Shown here: positions 40,646 through 50,843 of the stretch, piece by piece | Layout of the letters: each line of letters opens with the position of its first letter | How positions within the stretch are numbered: the first letter of the stretch is position 1 | Source of the DNA: Steroidobacter agaridevorans | Lineage (GTDB): Bacteria; Pseudomonadota; Gammaproteobacteria; Steroidobacterales; Steroidobacteraceae | Assembly: GCF_009932555.1 (NCBI RefSeq) | Contig: NZ_BLJO01000012.1 | Coordinates: forward strand, 117,291-181,290 | Direction: 5' to 3' | Length of the DNA stretch: 64,000 nucleotides | Position numbers and translations under genes: made by a program | Notes under the pieces: model-generated | The model's input: the letters and a program-made list of their open reading frames with translations, nothing else | Database searches by the model: none | Told to the model about the DNA's origin: nothing

Positions 40646-40938
40646 CGATGTTCCCGGTCCGCCGCGCCGTTGCGTGTCTCGATCAGATAGGCTGTGAGAA
40701 AGCTGGCGATGGCGGACATCATCCAGAAAAAGAAAAAGCCGACGGTGTAGCCGGCGCGACGATCCGCCAGCCACGCCGGCGGCGCGGCATCAGTCACGAG
40801 CAGTTGTGGGTCGAAACAAGCGAAGAACAACAGCGTGGCGACGCATGCCGCGAGAAACGAAGCCCACAGCAGCACTCCCAGGTCTTCCAGGAAGTGCGGC
40901 CAGCGGGTGGGTGAAGTTGTCTGCTCAGTTCGCGGCAT
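40642..40938 (-). CDS. Small two-helix membrane protein between ccoP and ccoG
   Basis: A 98-residue protein starting at ATG 40938 within the last bases of ccoP. Two hydrophobic stretches are visible, about 28-49 (VLLWASFLAACVATLLFFACF) and 72-93 (GYTVGFFFFWMMSAIASFLTAY). No known catalytic motif is present. It is coupled to ccoG by a four-base overlap and so probably serves oxidase assembly or stability. It is not clearly CcoH, which has one membrane helix and a larger periplasmic domain. I do not recognise the family. Confidence 0.78.
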   Translation of the reverse strand: MPRTEQTTSPTRWPHFLEDLGVLLWASFLAACVATLLFFACFDPQLLVTDAAPPAWLADRRAGYTVGFFFFWMMSAIASFLTAYLIETRNGAADREHR

Positions 40939-41860
40939 GCATCTGCGCCTCGTTGAGGCTGAGCACATAGGCGGCGAGCAGTTTCACTTTGGTATCCCCG
41001 AGCAGATCCCGGTGCGCGGGCATCTGGTTGTCGCGGCCGTTCGTGATGGTCGCGCGCACGGTGTCGAAGTCGCCGCCGTGCAGCCAGATGTTGTCGGTGA
41101 GATTCGGTGCACCGAGCATCGCGTTGCCCTTGGCATCGACGCCATGGCAACCGACACACAAAGTGGCAAACCGTTGCTGACCGGCGGCTACCCAATCGGC
41201 GGGTGCTTTGCCGCCGCTCAAGCTCACGACATACGAGGCAACTTCGTTGACGCCTTGTTCGCCGAGCGCGCCGCCGAGTGCGGGCATCATGCCGTGACGG
41301 CCTTGCGCGATCGATTCCAGCAGCCGCTGCTCGTCGCCGCCCCACAGCCAGTCTTGGTCGGTGAGATTGGGAAAGCCTTTGGCGCCGCGCGCATCCGAGC
41401 CGTGACACCCGGCGCAGTTCGCGCTGTACAGATTCTTGGCAGTCGCCATCGCGTTGCCGTTATTGGCCAGTTCGGTCAGGGAACGATCCTGCAACGAGGC
41501 CAGCCGCTCTTCGAAGTTGGCGCGCTGGCGTGCGACTTGCTCTTCGTACTGGCCGACGGAGCTCCACTTCGACGTGCCGGCAAAGTTGCCCATGCCGGGA
41601 TAGAAGGTGAGATAGGCCGCGCCAAAGAGGATGGTGACGATGAACAGGCCCAGCCACCAGCGCGGCAGCGGATTGTTCAACTCTTCCAGATCGCCGTCCC
41701 AGACATGACCTGTCGCGCCCGAGCCCTCGGCGGATTTCTGATCCGATGTGTCCGCTACCGGCACGCGCGTGCGAGCGGTCCACCACATCAGCCACAGACA
41801 CGCGACGATGTTGATCGCAGTGAAGACGATGATGAAAACACTGGCGGGCTGGCGAATCAT
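40925..41860 (-). CDS. ccoP: cbb3 oxidase diheme cytochrome c subunit CcoP
   Basis: A 311-residue diheme cytochrome c subunit that passes electrons to CcoO/CcoN. Two membrane helices are predicted (about 7-27 and 69-88), as in two-helix CcoP. Heme c motifs are CAGCH (149-153) and CVGCH (235-239), each followed by a Met-containing axial-ligand region (GMMPALGG and NQMPAHR). The start overlaps the ccoQ stop (ATGA). Confidence 0.93.
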   Translation of the reverse strand: MIRQPASVFIIVFTAINIVACLWLMWWTARTRVPVADTSDQKSAEGSGATGHVWDGDLEELNNPLPRWWLGLFIVTILFGAAYLTFYPGMGNFAGTSKWSSVGQYEEQVARQRANFEERLASLQDRSLTELANNGNAMATAKNLYSANCAGCHGSDARGAKGFPNLTDQDWLWGGDEQRLLESIAQGRHGMMPALGGALGEQGVNEVASYVVSLSGGKAPADWVAAGQQRFATLCVGCHGVDAKGNAMLGAPNLTDNIWLHGGDFDTVRATITNGRDNQMPAHRDLLGDTKVKLLAAYVLSLNEAQMHAAN

Positions 41861-42030
41861 CGCGGCTGTTCCTGAGTCGGATCCTGGTCTTCGAGCGGCA
41901 GGCGCGCCATGCGGTCGAAGTCATGCTTGCGGTTCTTGTTCCAGGCCCACGCCCATAGGGTCATGAAGGCAAGAAACAGAATCAGCGTCAGCAGGCCGCG
42001 CACCAGGCCCACGTTCAGTTCGATGCTCAT
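41857..42030 (-). CDS. ccoQ: cbb3 oxidase small subunit CcoQ
   Basis: A 57-residue protein with one membrane helix (about 9-30, [20 protein letters not shown]) and a [21 protein letters not shown]-terminal block typical of CcoQ/FixQ. It stabilises the oxidase complex. Its stop overlaps the ccoP start by four bases, and its ATG overlaps the end of ccoO. Confidence 0.93.
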   Translation of the reverse strand: MSIELNVGLVRGLLTLILFLAFMTLWAWAWNKNRKHDFDRMARLPLEDQDPTQEQPR

Positions 42031-42674
42031 CGTTGACTCTTGGCTATTTGTTGGGCGGAACCATCGGCGGCCTTGGGCTCGCCGTAAAACTTCAAACCCT
42101 GCATGTAAGCGATCAGCGCTTCCATCTCACTGCGGTTACGCACGGCTTCCGGCGCATCCGCAATTTCCTGTGACGTGTACGGCACGCCGATCTTCTGCAG
42201 CGCCTGCATCTTTGCTTGCGTGGCGGCGGGATCGATCGTGCGCTCGGCGAGCCATGGGAAGCCCGGCATGTTCGATTCGGGCACCACGTCGCGAGGATTC
42301 ATCAGGTGGATGCGATGCCATTCGTCGGTGTAGCGGCCGCCGACGCGCGCGAGATCGGGTCCGGTGCGCTTGGAGCCGAACTGGAACGGATGGTCGTAAA
42401 CCGCTTCACCGGCGATCGAGTAATGGCCGTAGCGCTCGGTCTCGGCCGGCAACGGCCGCACCATCTGCGAATGGCAGTTGTAACAACCTTCGCGGACATA
42501 AACGTCACGGCCTTCCAGTGCCAGCGCAGAGTAGGGCTTGATGCCCGGCGAGGGTTCGACGACCGAGCTTTGCATGTAGAGCGGAGCAATCTCCACGAGG
42601 CCGCCAATACTGATGACGATGGCAATGAGAGCTCCCATCCAGGCAATCTTCTTTTCGAGGAATTCGTGTTTCAT
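42027..42674 (-). CDS. ccoO: cbb3 oxidase monoheme cytochrome c subunit CcoO
   Basis: A 215-residue subunit starting at ATG 42674; the frame is open four codons further. One N-terminal membrane helix (about 11-31) anchors a cytochrome c domain with heme motif CYNCH (64-68), flanked by YVREG and SQMVRPL as in CcoO/FixO. The [11 protein letters not shown] block provides the axial Met. It lies directly downstream of ccoN and overlaps ccoQ by four bases. Confidence 0.94.
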   Translation of the reverse strand: MKHEFLEKKIAWMGALIAIVISIGGLVEIAPLYMQSSVVEPSPGIKPYSALALEGRDVYVREGCYNCHSQMVRPLPAETERYGHYSIAGEAVYDHPFQFGSKRTGPDLARVGGRYTDEWHRIHLMNPRDVVPESNMPGFPWLAERTIDPAATQAKMQALQKIGVPYTSQEIADAPEAVRNRSEMEALIAYMQGLKFYGEPKAADGSAQQIAKSQR

Positions 42675-42682
42675 GATGACGA

Positions 42683-44155
42683 TCAATGACTGGTGGCGGG
42701 AGCGAGCACCGGCACGTCGACCGGCTGCGTGTCACGCACGGTGCGCCACACGTTGTAAGCCATGATGACCATCCCGCTCAGGAACATCAGGCCGCCGAGC
42801 AGTCGGATGCCGTAGTACGGATAGGTCGCTTTGAGCGATTCGACGAAGGTGTAGGTCAGCGTGCCGTCGCTGTTCACGGCGCGCCACATCAGGCCTTGCA
42901 TCACGCCGGCGATCCACATCGAGGTGACGTACAGCACGATGCCGATGGTGGCGACCCAGAAGTGCGCGTCCATGAGCTTGACGCTCCACATCTGCTGCTT
43001 GCCGAACAGCCGCGGAATCATTTGATACATCGCCGCGATGGTGATGAAGGCAACCCAGCCGAGCGCGCCGGCATGCACGTGACCGATGGTCCAATCGGTA
43101 TAGTGCGACAGCGCGTTCACCGTCTTGATGGACATGAGCGGCCCTTCGAACGTCGCCATGCCGTAAAACGACAGCGATACGACCAGGAATTTCAGGATGG
43201 GATCGGTACGCAACCGATGCCACACGCCCGACATGGTCATCAGGCCGTTGATCATGCCGCCCCACGACGGCGCCAGCAGGATCAGCGAGAACACCATGCC
43301 CAGCGACTGCGCCCAGTCGGGCAGCGAGGTGTAGTGCAGGTGATGCGGGCCGGCCCACATGTAGATGGAGATCAGCGCCCAGAAGTGCACGATGGACAGC
43401 CGATAGGAATAAATCGGCTTGCCGGCCTGCTTGGGCACGACGTAGTACATCATTCCCAGGAAGCCGGCGGTCAGGAAGAATCCCACCGCGTTATGGCCGT
43501 ACCACCACTGCACCATGGCGTCGACGACGCCGGAATAGATGACGTACGACTTGGTCGGCGAGACCGGGATCGCCAGGTTGTTGACGATGTGCAGGACTGC
43601 GATGGTGATGATGTACGAGGCGAAGAACCAGTTCGCGACGTAGATATGTTTCACCGTGCGTTTGACGATGGTGCCGAAGAACACGACGCCGTAGGCGATC
43701 CATACCGCGGCGATCAGCAGATCGATGGGCCATTCGAGCTCCGCATATTCCTTGCTCTGAGTCATGCCCAGCGGCAGCGTGATGGCCGCGGCCACGATCA
43801 CCACCTGCCAGCCCCAGAACGTGAACGCGGCGAGACGATCGGAGAACAAGCGTGCATGACAGGTCCGCTGCACGACGTAGTACGAGGTTGCGAACAGCGC
43901 ACAGCCGGCGAAGGCGAAGATCACCGCATTCGTATGCAGCGGACGCAGGCGGCTGTAAGTGAGCCACGGAATGTCGAAGTTCAACGCCGGCCACAACAGC
44001 TGCGCGGCGATGAATGCGCCCACCGCCATGCCGACGATGCCCCAGACGACAGTCATGATCGCGAACTGGCGAACGACTTTGTCGTTGTACGTGGCGCGCG
44101 CCTCGGTGCCGGCGTATGGAAGCGCGGCGCTGGCGGGCAAAACATTGGCGGACAT
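42683..44155 (-). CDS. ccoN: cbb3 cytochrome c oxidase catalytic subunit CcoN
   Basis: A 490-residue heme-copper oxidase subunit I of the cbb3 (C) type, reducing O2 with high affinity at the inner membrane. About 12 helices are expected. Landmarks are [13 protein letters not shown] (low-spin heme ligand region), [13 protein letters not shown] (CuB His and the His-Tyr area of this type) and [20 protein letters not shown] with the paired CuB His. The [18 protein letters not shown] region carries further heme ligands. It heads the ccoNOQP operon; the 236 bases upstream showed no convincing FNR/Anr box. Confidence 0.95.
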   Translation of the reverse strand: MSANVLPASAALPYAGTEARATYNDKVVRQFAIMTVVWGIVGMAVGAFIAAQLLWPALNFDIPWLTYSRLRPLHTNAVIFAFAGCALFATSYYVVQRTCHARLFSDRLAAFTFWGWQVVIVAAAITLPLGMTQSKEYAELEWPIDLLIAAVWIAYGVVFFGTIVKRTVKHIYVANWFFASYIITIAVLHIVNNLAIPVSPTKSYVIYSGVVDAMVQWWYGHNAVGFFLTAGFLGMMYYVVPKQAGKPIYSYRLSIVHFWALISIYMWAGPHHLHYTSLPDWAQSLGMVFSLILLAPSWGGMINGLMTMSGVWHRLRTDPILKFLVVSLSFYGMATFEGPLMSIKTVNALSHYTDWTIGHVHAGALGWVAFITIAAMYQMIPRLFGKQQMWSVKLMDAHFWVATIGIVLYVTSMWIAGVMQGLMWRAVNSDGTLTYTFVESLKATYPYYGIRLLGGLMFLSGMVIMAYNVWRTVRDTQPVDVPVLAPATSH

Positions 44156-44391
44156 CTAAAGCCTCTTTGCGCAAGTTTCAATCGGCGCAGCAAAGGTACC
44201 GTGCAGCAGACTTTTTCTAATTACGGAGAGCCCGAGAGAGACTGCGGACCAGCCCTGAGTGGTAACGCTGAGTGCGGCTGGAGATGTCGACTGCGTCTCG
44301 CTTTGGAGGCGGAGGCTGCGCCGATGGCGATCATGCCCTTCGCGTCATGCGAACGAGCGAGAGCGAATGTTTCAGGGTTTGCCTGATGCGA

Positions 44392-45765
44392 TCAGATGAC
44401 TTTGGAGAACTGCGTGCTGGCTGAGCGAGGCAGGTAAGCGTCGAAGACCATGGCGATGGTTCGCAGGAGCGCGCGGCCGCGCTCCGTCACTTGGATCGCA
44501 TTGGCGTCGCGGGCTATCAAGCCGTCGCCGGCCAAGCCATTCAACGCGACCAGTTCGCTGGCGAAGTAGTTATCGAATTCGACCGCGTAGCGATTCTCGA
44601 TCTCACGCATGCAAAGCTCACCCTTGCACATGAGCCGCTGAATGATTTCACGACGCAATACGTCGTCCATGCTCAGCGCGATCCCGCGGTCCACCGGCAG
44701 CCGGCCCTGGTCGAGCGCGGCGTAGTAGCCGGACAAGTCCTTGCGGTTTTGGGAGTATGAGTTGCCCACTGCACCGATGGCACTCACGCCCAGGCCGATC
44801 AGGTCGCAGTCGCCATGCGTGGAATAGCCCTGGAAGTTGCGATGCAGACTGCCGTCGCGCATCGCGCGGGCGAGGTCGTCATCGGGCAGGGCGAAGTGAT
44901 CCATTCCGATATACACATAACCTGCGTCGGTGAGTCGCTCGACGGTGAGCGCGAGCAATTGCAGGCGTGTTTCTGCATCGGGCAATTGGTCGGCTCGGAT
45001 CGCTCGCTGTGCCTTGAAGAGGCGAGGCATGTGCGCGTACCCGTAGGCGGCGATGCGGTCGGGACGCATCCGCACGACTGTGTCGAGGGTCTCGCCGAAA
45101 CTTTCGGTGGTTTGGAGCGGCAGTCCGTAGATGAGATCGAAGCTCACGGAGCGATATCCCAACGCGCGAGCCTGCGTCATGCATTCCGCAATCTGTTCGG
45201 CGCTCTGTATCCGATTCACCGCCCGTTGCACCCGTGGATCGAAATCCTGAACGCCGAGGCTGAGCCGGTTGAAGCCCAACTTTGCCAGCTCCGCGAGAGA
45301 GGTCGCCTGGAGCGTGCGCGGATCGATCTCGATGGAAAATTCCCGCTGCTCGGAGCGATCGATAGCGAAGTGTCGTCCCAGATGCTCGACCAGCGCTCCG
45401 AGCTGCCCCAGGGTCAGATAGGTCGGCGTGCCGCCGCCGAAGTGCAATTGAAGGGCAGTTCTACGCCGCGCGAACAACGCACTCTGCAATTCGATCTCAC
45501 GCTGTAAGCGTTGCAGATACTGCTCGGCGTGCACCGGATTCTGGGTGATGATCTTGTTACAGCCGCAGTAGAAGCACGGTTTCGCACAAAACGGCACGTG
45601 CACATAGATCGACAGCGGCCGCGAGGCGCCGGCGTTACTCAATAAAGCGACGCGGCGGTAGCTTTGCTCGTCGAAGCCGGGATGAAACTGAACTGCCGTG
45701 GGATAGGACGTGTAGCGAGGTCCATGGCAGTCATAACGACGGATCAACGTGGCGTCGAGTTTCAT
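44392..45765 (-). CDS. hemN: Oxygen-independent coproporphyrinogen III oxidase HemN
   Basis: A 457-residue radical-SAM enzyme making protoporphyrinogen IX without O2. The 4Fe-4S ligands are Cys60, Cys64 and Cys67 (CxxxCxxC in HVPFCAKPCFYCGC). FGGGTPTYL (SAM-binding GGGTP) and a HemN-type C-terminal domain with GYSTHGDCDLIGLGVSAIG follow. Length matches HemN rather than the shorter HemW. It is near the cbb3 oxidase on the same strand, a common arrangement that supplies heme under low oxygen. Confidence 0.94.
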   Translation of the reverse strand: MKLDATLIRRYDCHGPRYTSYPTAVQFHPGFDEQSYRRVALLSNAGASRPLSIYVHVPFCAKPCFYCGCNKIITQNPVHAEQYLQRLQREIELQSALFARRRTALQLHFGGGTPTYLTLGQLGALVEHLGRHFAIDRSEQREFSIEIDPRTLQATSLAELAKLGFNRLSLGVQDFDPRVQRAVNRIQSAEQIAECMTQARALGYRSVSFDLIYGLPLQTTESFGETLDTVVRMRPDRIAAYGYAHMPRLFKAQRAIRADQLPDAETRLQLLALTVERLTDAGYVYIGMDHFALPDDDLARAMRDGSLHRNFQGYSTHGDCDLIGLGVSAIGAVGNSYSQNRKDLSGYYAALDQGRLPVDRGIALSMDDVLRREIIQRLMCKGELCMREIENRYAVEFDNYFASELVALNGLAGDGLIARDANAIQVTERGRALLRTIAMVFDAYLPRSASTQFSKVI

Positions 45766-45926
45766 TCGCGGCCTTGTGGCGGAGGAACCTGGACGGACCG
45801 AAGCGGGCCGGCCTGTGGCGACTATTTATAGAGAGGCCGCTGCCGCGCCGCGCTCCGGACCTCCACGCAAGGGCTGCGGGATAGTCCGGAACGGCTACAG
45901 GCTGTAATCCTTGCCGGCATTGGGCG

Positions 45927-45945
45927 GGGAATTGCATCAATTCCC
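45927..45945. promoter_or_regulatory. 19-bp palindrome upstream of cfa
   Basis: GGGAATTG-CAT-CAATTCCC is a perfect palindrome with 8-bp arms, 73 bases upstream of the cfa start. An AATTCCC copy recurs about 25 bases downstream. It has the shape of an operator for a dimeric regulator in the cfa/hemN intergenic region. The regulator is unknown, and the spacing does not fit an FNR site. Confidence 0.45.
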
Positions 45946-46018
45946 GACAGACTCTTGCATCGAATAGAAAAATTCCCAATATAAAGGTCGGCGACTGCCA
46001 GCGGGGGCGGAGACAACA

Positions 46019-47314
46019 ATGCAGACCTCTCAAGAGCGGCCTATGACGACGTTCCGTGTGGCGGACAGTGCGCCACCCGGTCCGGCACGCCACGACTCCT
46101 CTTCCCAGCCCGACCCCGCACCGCACCTGCTCTCGATCGAAAGCCGCATGCTGCGCGCATTGCTCCATGCATTCGGCGATCCGCCGGTTCAGCTGGCGCT
46201 CTGGAATGGTGAGCGCGTCGGCGCCCCGGACGCGGTGGCGACTCTGCATATCCCGGATCGAGCCACCTTGATGCGCCTGTGCCGGGATCCCGACCTGCAG
46301 TTCGGCGAGCTGTATAGCATCGGCAAGATTCAGGTCGAGGGCGATATCGGCCGCCTCATCGAGGTGTTGTATCAAGGCTCGGCCAGGCCGGGCCGCAACT
46401 CCATCTCGGCGCTGCGGCGTGTGGGGCAATGGTTGCATCGGCGGCCTGCCAATACGTTGCATGGCTCGCGCGAGAATATTCATCACCATTACGACATCGG
46501 TAACGAGTTCTATTCCCTGTGGCTGGGCTCGACCATGGCGTACACCTGCGCATACTTCCCGACGCCCGATGCGACCCTGGACGAGGCGCAGAACGCCAAG
46601 ATGGAGCACGTGTGTCGCAAGTTGCAGCTGCGTCCGGGGCAGACCGTCGCCGAAGCCGGTTGCGGCTGGGGCGGGCTCGCGCTGTATATGGCGCGTCACC
46701 ATGGCGTGAAGGTCAGGGCCTTCAATATCTCGCGGGAGCAAATCGCATTTGCGCGCGAGCGTGCCAAGGCCCAGGGGCTGGAAAACAACGTCGAGTTCGT
46801 CGAAGACGACTATAGAAACATCCGCGGCCAGTACGACGCCTTCGTTTCGGTGGGCATGCTCGAGCACGTCGGCGTCGAGAACTATCCCGGGCTGGGAGAG
46901 GTCGTTCGCGGTTGTCTGAAGCCGGAAGGGCTGGGGTTGATCCACACCATCGGCCGTAACCGCTGGAAGCCCATGCATCGCTGGATCGATCGACGCATCT
47001 TCCCGGGCGCGAATCCGCCGTCGCTCAAGCAGATGATGGAAATCTTCGAGGACGCGGAGTTCTCGGTGCTCGACGTCGAGAACCTGCGGCTGCATTACGC
47101 CAAGACCCTCGACTGGTGGTGGCGGTTGTATGAGGAGTCGCGCGACCAGGTGGAGCGCATGTTCGATGCGAACTTCGTGAGAATGTGGCGTCTGTATCTC
47201 GCCGGTTCGCGCGCCGCGTTCGTCACCGGTGAAATGCAGCTGTTCCAGGTGGTGTTCTCCGCCGGCGCCAATAACAAGATTCCAATGACGCGTGAGCACC
47301 TGTATCGCCCATGA
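46019..47314 (+). CDS. cfa: Cyclopropane-fatty-acyl-phospholipid synthase family methyltransferase
   Basis: A 431-residue SAM-dependent enzyme that adds a methylene to lipid double bonds. ENIHHHYDIGNEFYSLWLG (near 159-177), the SAM motif VAEAGCGWGGLALYMA and FVSVGMLEHVGVENY are classic CFA synthase blocks. The N-terminal 40 residues are extra. The gene overlaps by 4 bases the downstream FAD-dependent oxidoreductase, so the two should act together. This pairing could mean a further reduced or branched lipid product rather than a simple cyclopropane ring. Confidence 0.9.
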   Translation: MQTSQERPMTTFRVADSAPPGPARHDSSSQPDPAPHLLSIESRMLRALLHAFGDPPVQLALWNGERVGAPDAVATLHIPDRATLMRLCRDPDLQFGELYSIGKIQVEGDIGRLIEVLYQGSARPGRNSISALRRVGQWLHRRPANTLHGSRENIHHHYDIGNEFYSLWLGSTMAYTCAYFPTPDATLDEAQNAKMEHVCRKLQLRPGQTVAEAGCGWGGLALYMARHHGVKVRAFNISREQIAFARERAKAQGLENNVEFVEDDYRNIRGQYDAFVSVGMLEHVGVENYPGLGEVVRGCLKPEGLGLIHTIGRNRWKPMHRWIDRRIFPGANPPSLKQMMEIFEDAEFSVLDVENLRLHYAKTLDWWWRLYEESRDQVERMFDANFVRMWRLYLAGSRAAFVTGEMQLFQVVFSAGANNKIPMTREHLYRP

Positions 47315-48435
47315 GCGCAGACACTTGTGATGTCCTGATCGTCGGCGGCGGCCCGGCCGGATCCACTTGCGCGCGCACACTGCGGCGCGCCGGGCTGGAC
47401 GTGCTCATCATGGACAAGAGCGTGTTCCCGCGGGACAAAGTGTGCGCCGGATGGATCACGCCTCAGGTCGTGCAGGAACTGGACCTCGATGTCGAGGACT
47501 ATCGACAAAGCCGCGTCCTGCAGCCCATCAATTCATTCATCACCGGCATGGGCGAGCAAGCCAATGCGGCTGTGAGCTACGACAAGATCGTGAGCTACGG
47601 CATCCGCCGCTGCGAGTTCGATCATTATTTGTTGGAGCGTAGCGGCGCGCGATTGCGTCTGGGTGAAGCTTGGAAGTCGATGGAACGCCAGGGCGATCGC
47701 TGGCTGGTCAATGGCGAGATTTCTGCGCCTTTGGTCATCGGTGCCGGTGGGCACTTCTGTCCCGTCGCGCGCTTCCTCGGTGCGCACCTCGGCAAGGAGG
47801 AGCGGGCCATCAGCGCTCAGGAAATCGAGTTCGAGCTGAATGAGTCGCAGGCTGCGCAATGTTCGGTCACGGGCGAGCGGCCGGAGCTGTATTTCTGCGA
47901 TGACCTGAAGGGTTACGGCTGGTGCTTCCGCAAAGGCAACTATCTCAACGTAGGTTTGGGCCGTGAAGGCAACCATCGGCTGGCCGAGCACGTGCAAACG
48001 TTTGCACGGTCGCTGGCCGCGCAAGGCAGGATTCCGGCGGATCTGCCGGGCAAGTTCAAAGGTCACGCCTACTTGTTATATGCGCACGGCAATCGGCCTG
48101 TGATTGCCGACGGCGTGATGATCATCGGCGACGCCGCGGGCCTCGCTTATACGCAAAGCGGCGAGGGCATCCGGCCGGCGATCGAGTCGGGCCTGCTGGC
48201 CGCGGCCAATGTGCTCGCTGTGAATCGTGACTATCGTCGCGAGCGTTTGTCTCATTACGAAGCCGCTTTGCAGTCCCGCTTTGGCGAGCGTGGGGAAGCG
48301 CCTGCGCTGGCGATGCTCCCCTCCAAACTGCGTCTGGGACTCGCGCGGGCGTTAATGCAAACCCAGTGGTTTGCGCGCAATGTCGTACTCGATCGCTGGT
48401 TCCTGCACGCGCAGTTGCCGGCGTTGTCCTCGTAA
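47311..48435 (+). CDS. FAD-dependent oxidoreductase, geranylgeranyl-reductase-like
   Basis: A 374-residue flavoprotein with the Rossmann motif VGGGPAGSTCARTLRRAG near residues 11-28, the FPRDKVCAGW block of the geranylgeranyl reductase/halogenase-like class, and GDAAGLAYTQSGEGIRPA near 275-292. The class reduces isoprenoid double bonds or oxidises aromatic or lipid substrates. The overlapping upstream CFA synthase suggests a lipid substrate. It ends one base before the convergent phosphoketolase gene. The exact reaction cannot be assigned. Confidence 0.85.
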   Translation: MSADTCDVLIVGGGPAGSTCARTLRRAGLDVLIMDKSVFPRDKVCAGWITPQVVQELDLDVEDYRQSRVLQPINSFITGMGEQANAAVSYDKIVSYGIRRCEFDHYLLERSGARLRLGEAWKSMERQGDRWLVNGEISAPLVIGAGGHFCPVARFLGAHLGKEERAISAQEIEFELNESQAAQCSVTGERPELYFCDDLKGYGWCFRKGNYLNVGLGREGNHRLAEHVQTFARSLAAQGRIPADLPGKFKGHAYLLYAHGNRPVIADGVMIIGDAAGLAYTQSGEGIRPAIESGLLAAANVLAVNRDYRRERLSHYEAALQSRFGERGEAPALAMLPSKLRLGLARALMQTQWFARNVVLDRWFLHAQLPALSS

Positions 48436-48436
48436 G

Positions 48437-50812
48437 CTACTTCACCACCGACCACTGCCAGTCGCGGACCTCCGGCATATCCTCGCCGTGCCGGCGCACG
48501 TACTCGCGATGCTCGATGAGCTTGTCACGTAGCCGCTGACGCAGATGGCCGGCTTGCGCGCCGAGTGAGGGCACCAGATCGATGGCGGCCTCCGCCAGGT
48601 GGAAGCGGTCGAGATCGTTCAGCACGGTCATATCGAACGGCGTGGTGGTCGTGCCTTCCTCTTTGTAGCCGCGCACGTGCAGGTTGTCATGACCGGCGCG
48701 CCGATAGGTGAGGCGATGGATCAGCCAGGGATAGCCATGGAACGCGAACAGGATGGGCTTGTCCTTGGTGAACATGGCGTCGAATTCCTTGTCGCTCATG
48801 CCATGCGGATGTTCGCTCTCGGGCTGCAGAGTCATGAGGTCGACCACGTTGACGACGCGGATCTTCAACGACGGCAACCATCCGCGCAGCAGTGAGACGG
48901 CCGCCAGGGTTTCCAAGGTCGGCACGTCGCCGCAACACGCCATGACGATATCGGGCGAGCCGTCCTGATCGTTGCTGGCCCAGTCCCAGATGCCGGCGCC
49001 GGCGCTGCAATGTTTGATGGCCGCATCCATCGACAGCCACTGGAACTGCGGCTGCTTCCCGGCGACGATGACATTCACGTAGTTGCGACTGCGCAGGCAA
49101 TGGTCCGTGACGCTCAACAATGTGTTGGCGTCAGGCGGCAGATACACGCGCACGACCTCGGGCTTCTTGTTCACGACATGATCGATGAAACCCGGATCCT
49201 GGTGGCTGAAGCCGTTGTGATCCTGGCGCCAGACATGCGAGGTCAGCAGATAGTTGAGCGAGGCGATGGAGCGGCGCCAGGGAATGTGACGGCAGGTTTT
49301 CAGCCACTTGGCGTGCTGATTGAACATCGAATCGACGATGTGCACGAACGCCTCGTAGCAGCTGAAGAAGCCGTGCCGGCCGGTCAACAAGTACCCTTCG
49401 AGCCAGCCCTGACACTGATGCTCGCTCAGCATCTCCATCACGCGGCCGTCGGAGGCGACTTTGGTATCCGAGGGCAGGATTTCGGCCGCGAGCATGCGCG
49501 ATGTGACTTCCAGTACATTGTCCCAGCGGTTCGACGTGAACTCGTCTGGCGAGAACAGACGGAAGTTCGCCGACTGCATATTCATCTTCATCACATCCCG
49601 AAGGAACGTGCCTTGGAAGCGCGTTGCTTCCGCGATACGTGAGCCGGGCGAGGGCAGCTCGACGGCATATTCGCGGAAATCCGGAAGGCGCAGATCTCGA
49701 AGCAAAACCCCGCCGTTCGCATGCGGGTTGTCGCCCATGCGGCGCTTGCCGACCGGGGCGAGCTCGCGCAACGTGGGCTGCAATTTTCCTTCGGCAGTAA
49801 ACAGCTCCTCGGGCTGGTAGCTGCGCATCCATGCTTCGAGCTGCTGCAAGTGATCTTTCTTCTCGGCGAGCTTTGCCAGCGGCACCTGATGCGAGCGCCA
49901 GCTGTTCTCCACCGGCACGCCGTCCACTTCCTCCGGGCCGGTCCAGCCTTTCGGGGTGTGCAGCACGAGCATGGGCCAGCGCGGCCGTTGTTTGAAACCG
50001 TTCTTGCGCGCGTCCGCCTGGATCTCACGGATGCGCTCGATCATCCGATCCATCGTTCGAGCCATGGCGAGATGGGTCGCCGCCATGGAATCGGCTTCGT
50101 CGATGAAGAACGGCTCGTAGCCGTAGCCCTGCATCAGCTGAGTCAGCTCTTCGCGCGGAATGCGGGCGAGCACCGTCGGGCCGGCAATCTTGTAGCCATT
50201 CAAATGCAGGATGGGCAGCACCGCGCCATCGCGCACCGGACTCAGAAACTTGTTCGAGTGCCAGCTGGTCGCGAGCGGGCCGGTTTCGGCTTCGCCATCG
50301 CCGATGACGCAGGCCACGATGAGGTCGGGATTGTCGAACGCCGCGCCGGTTGCATGCGACAACGCGTAGCCCAGCTCGCCGCCTTCGTGAATCGAGCCCG
50401 GCGTTTCCGGTGCGACGTGACTGGGAATGCCGCCGGGAAACGAGAACTGCTTGAACAGCCGGCGCAGTCCTTCCTTGTCCTCGGAGACATTCGGGTAGTA
50501 CTCGCTGTACGTGCCTTCGAGATAAACATTGGCCACCAGCGCCGGTCCGCCATGCCCGGGGCCGGCTACATACAGCACGTCCAGGTCGTATTTGCGGATG
50601 ACGCGGTTCAGATGCGCGTACACGAAGTTGAGCCCGGGCGTCGTGCCCCAGTGGCCCAACAGCCGCGGCTTGATGTGAGACAACTGCAGCGGCTCTTCGA
50701 GCAGCGGGTTGTCCATCAGATAGATCTGACCCACCGCGAGATAGTTGGCGGCGCGCCAGTAGGCATGCAGCCGGGTCAGATATTCAGGACTGAGCGTGGG
50801 ATCGGCTGACAT
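48437..50812 (-). CDS. xfp: Phosphoketolase (xylulose-5-phosphate/fructose-6-phosphate)
   Basis: A 791-residue thiamine-diphosphate enzyme cleaving xylulose-5-P or fructose-6-P with phosphate to acetyl-phosphate. [18 protein letters not shown] near residues 80-97, [16 protein letters not shown] near 142-157 and the TPP-binding [11 protein letters not shown] region near 173-183 are diagnostic. The C-terminal half contains the phosphoketolase-specific [20 protein letters not shown] block. No acetate kinase gene is adjacent. A FixJ-type regulator on the same strand lies just upstream, which hints at control by that system. Confidence 0.93.
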   Translation of the reverse strand: MSADPTLSPEYLTRLHAYWRAANYLAVGQIYLMDNPLLEEPLQLSHIKPRLLGHWGTTPGLNFVYAHLNRVIRKYDLDVLYVAGPGHGGPALVANVYLEGTYSEYYPNVSEDKEGLRRLFKQFSFPGGIPSHVAPETPGSIHEGGELGYALSHATGAAFDNPDLIVACVIGDGEAETGPLATSWHSNKFLSPVRDGAVLPILHLNGYKIAGPTVLARIPREELTQLMQGYGYEPFFIDEADSMAATHLAMARTMDRMIERIREIQADARKNGFKQRPRWPMLVLHTPKGWTGPEEVDGVPVENSWRSHQVPLAKLAEKKDHLQQLEAWMRSYQPEELFTAEGKLQPTLRELAPVGKRRMGDNPHANGGVLLRDLRLPDFREYAVELPSPGSRIAEATRFQGTFLRDVMKMNMQSANFRLFSPDEFTSNRWDNVLEVTSRMLAAEILPSDTKVASDGRVMEMLSEHQCQGWLEGYLLTGRHGFFSCYEAFVHIVDSMFNQHAKWLKTCRHIPWRRSIASLNYLLTSHVWRQDHNGFSHQDPGFIDHVVNKKPEVVRVYLPPDANTLLSVTDHCLRSRNYVNVIVAGKQPQFQWLSMDAAIKHCSAGAGIWDWASNDQDGSPDIVMACCGDVPTLETLAAVSLLRGWLPSLKIRVVNVVDLMTLQPESEHPHGMSDKEFDAMFTKDKPILFAFHGYPWLIHRLTYRRAGHDNLHVRGYKEEGTTTTPFDMTVLNDLDRFHLAEAAIDLVPSLGAQAGHLRQRLRDKLIEHREYVRRHGEDMPEVRDWQWSVVK

Positions 50813-50843
50813 GGCGGGCCCTCGGGCAATGCTTAGCTAATCG

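Noticed and set aside
40642..40938. The small ORF between ccoP and ccoG as ccoH
   Set aside because: It has two helices and no periplasmic domain of the size seen in CcoH/FixH, so I left it unnamed.
44156..44393. FNR/Anr-like sites upstream of ccoN (TTGCGCAAGTTTCAA near 44167; CTGATGCGATCAG near 44381)
   Set aside because: The first keeps only weak half-sites. The second has a 3-base instead of 4-base centre and lies at the hemN stop, over 200 bases from ccoN.
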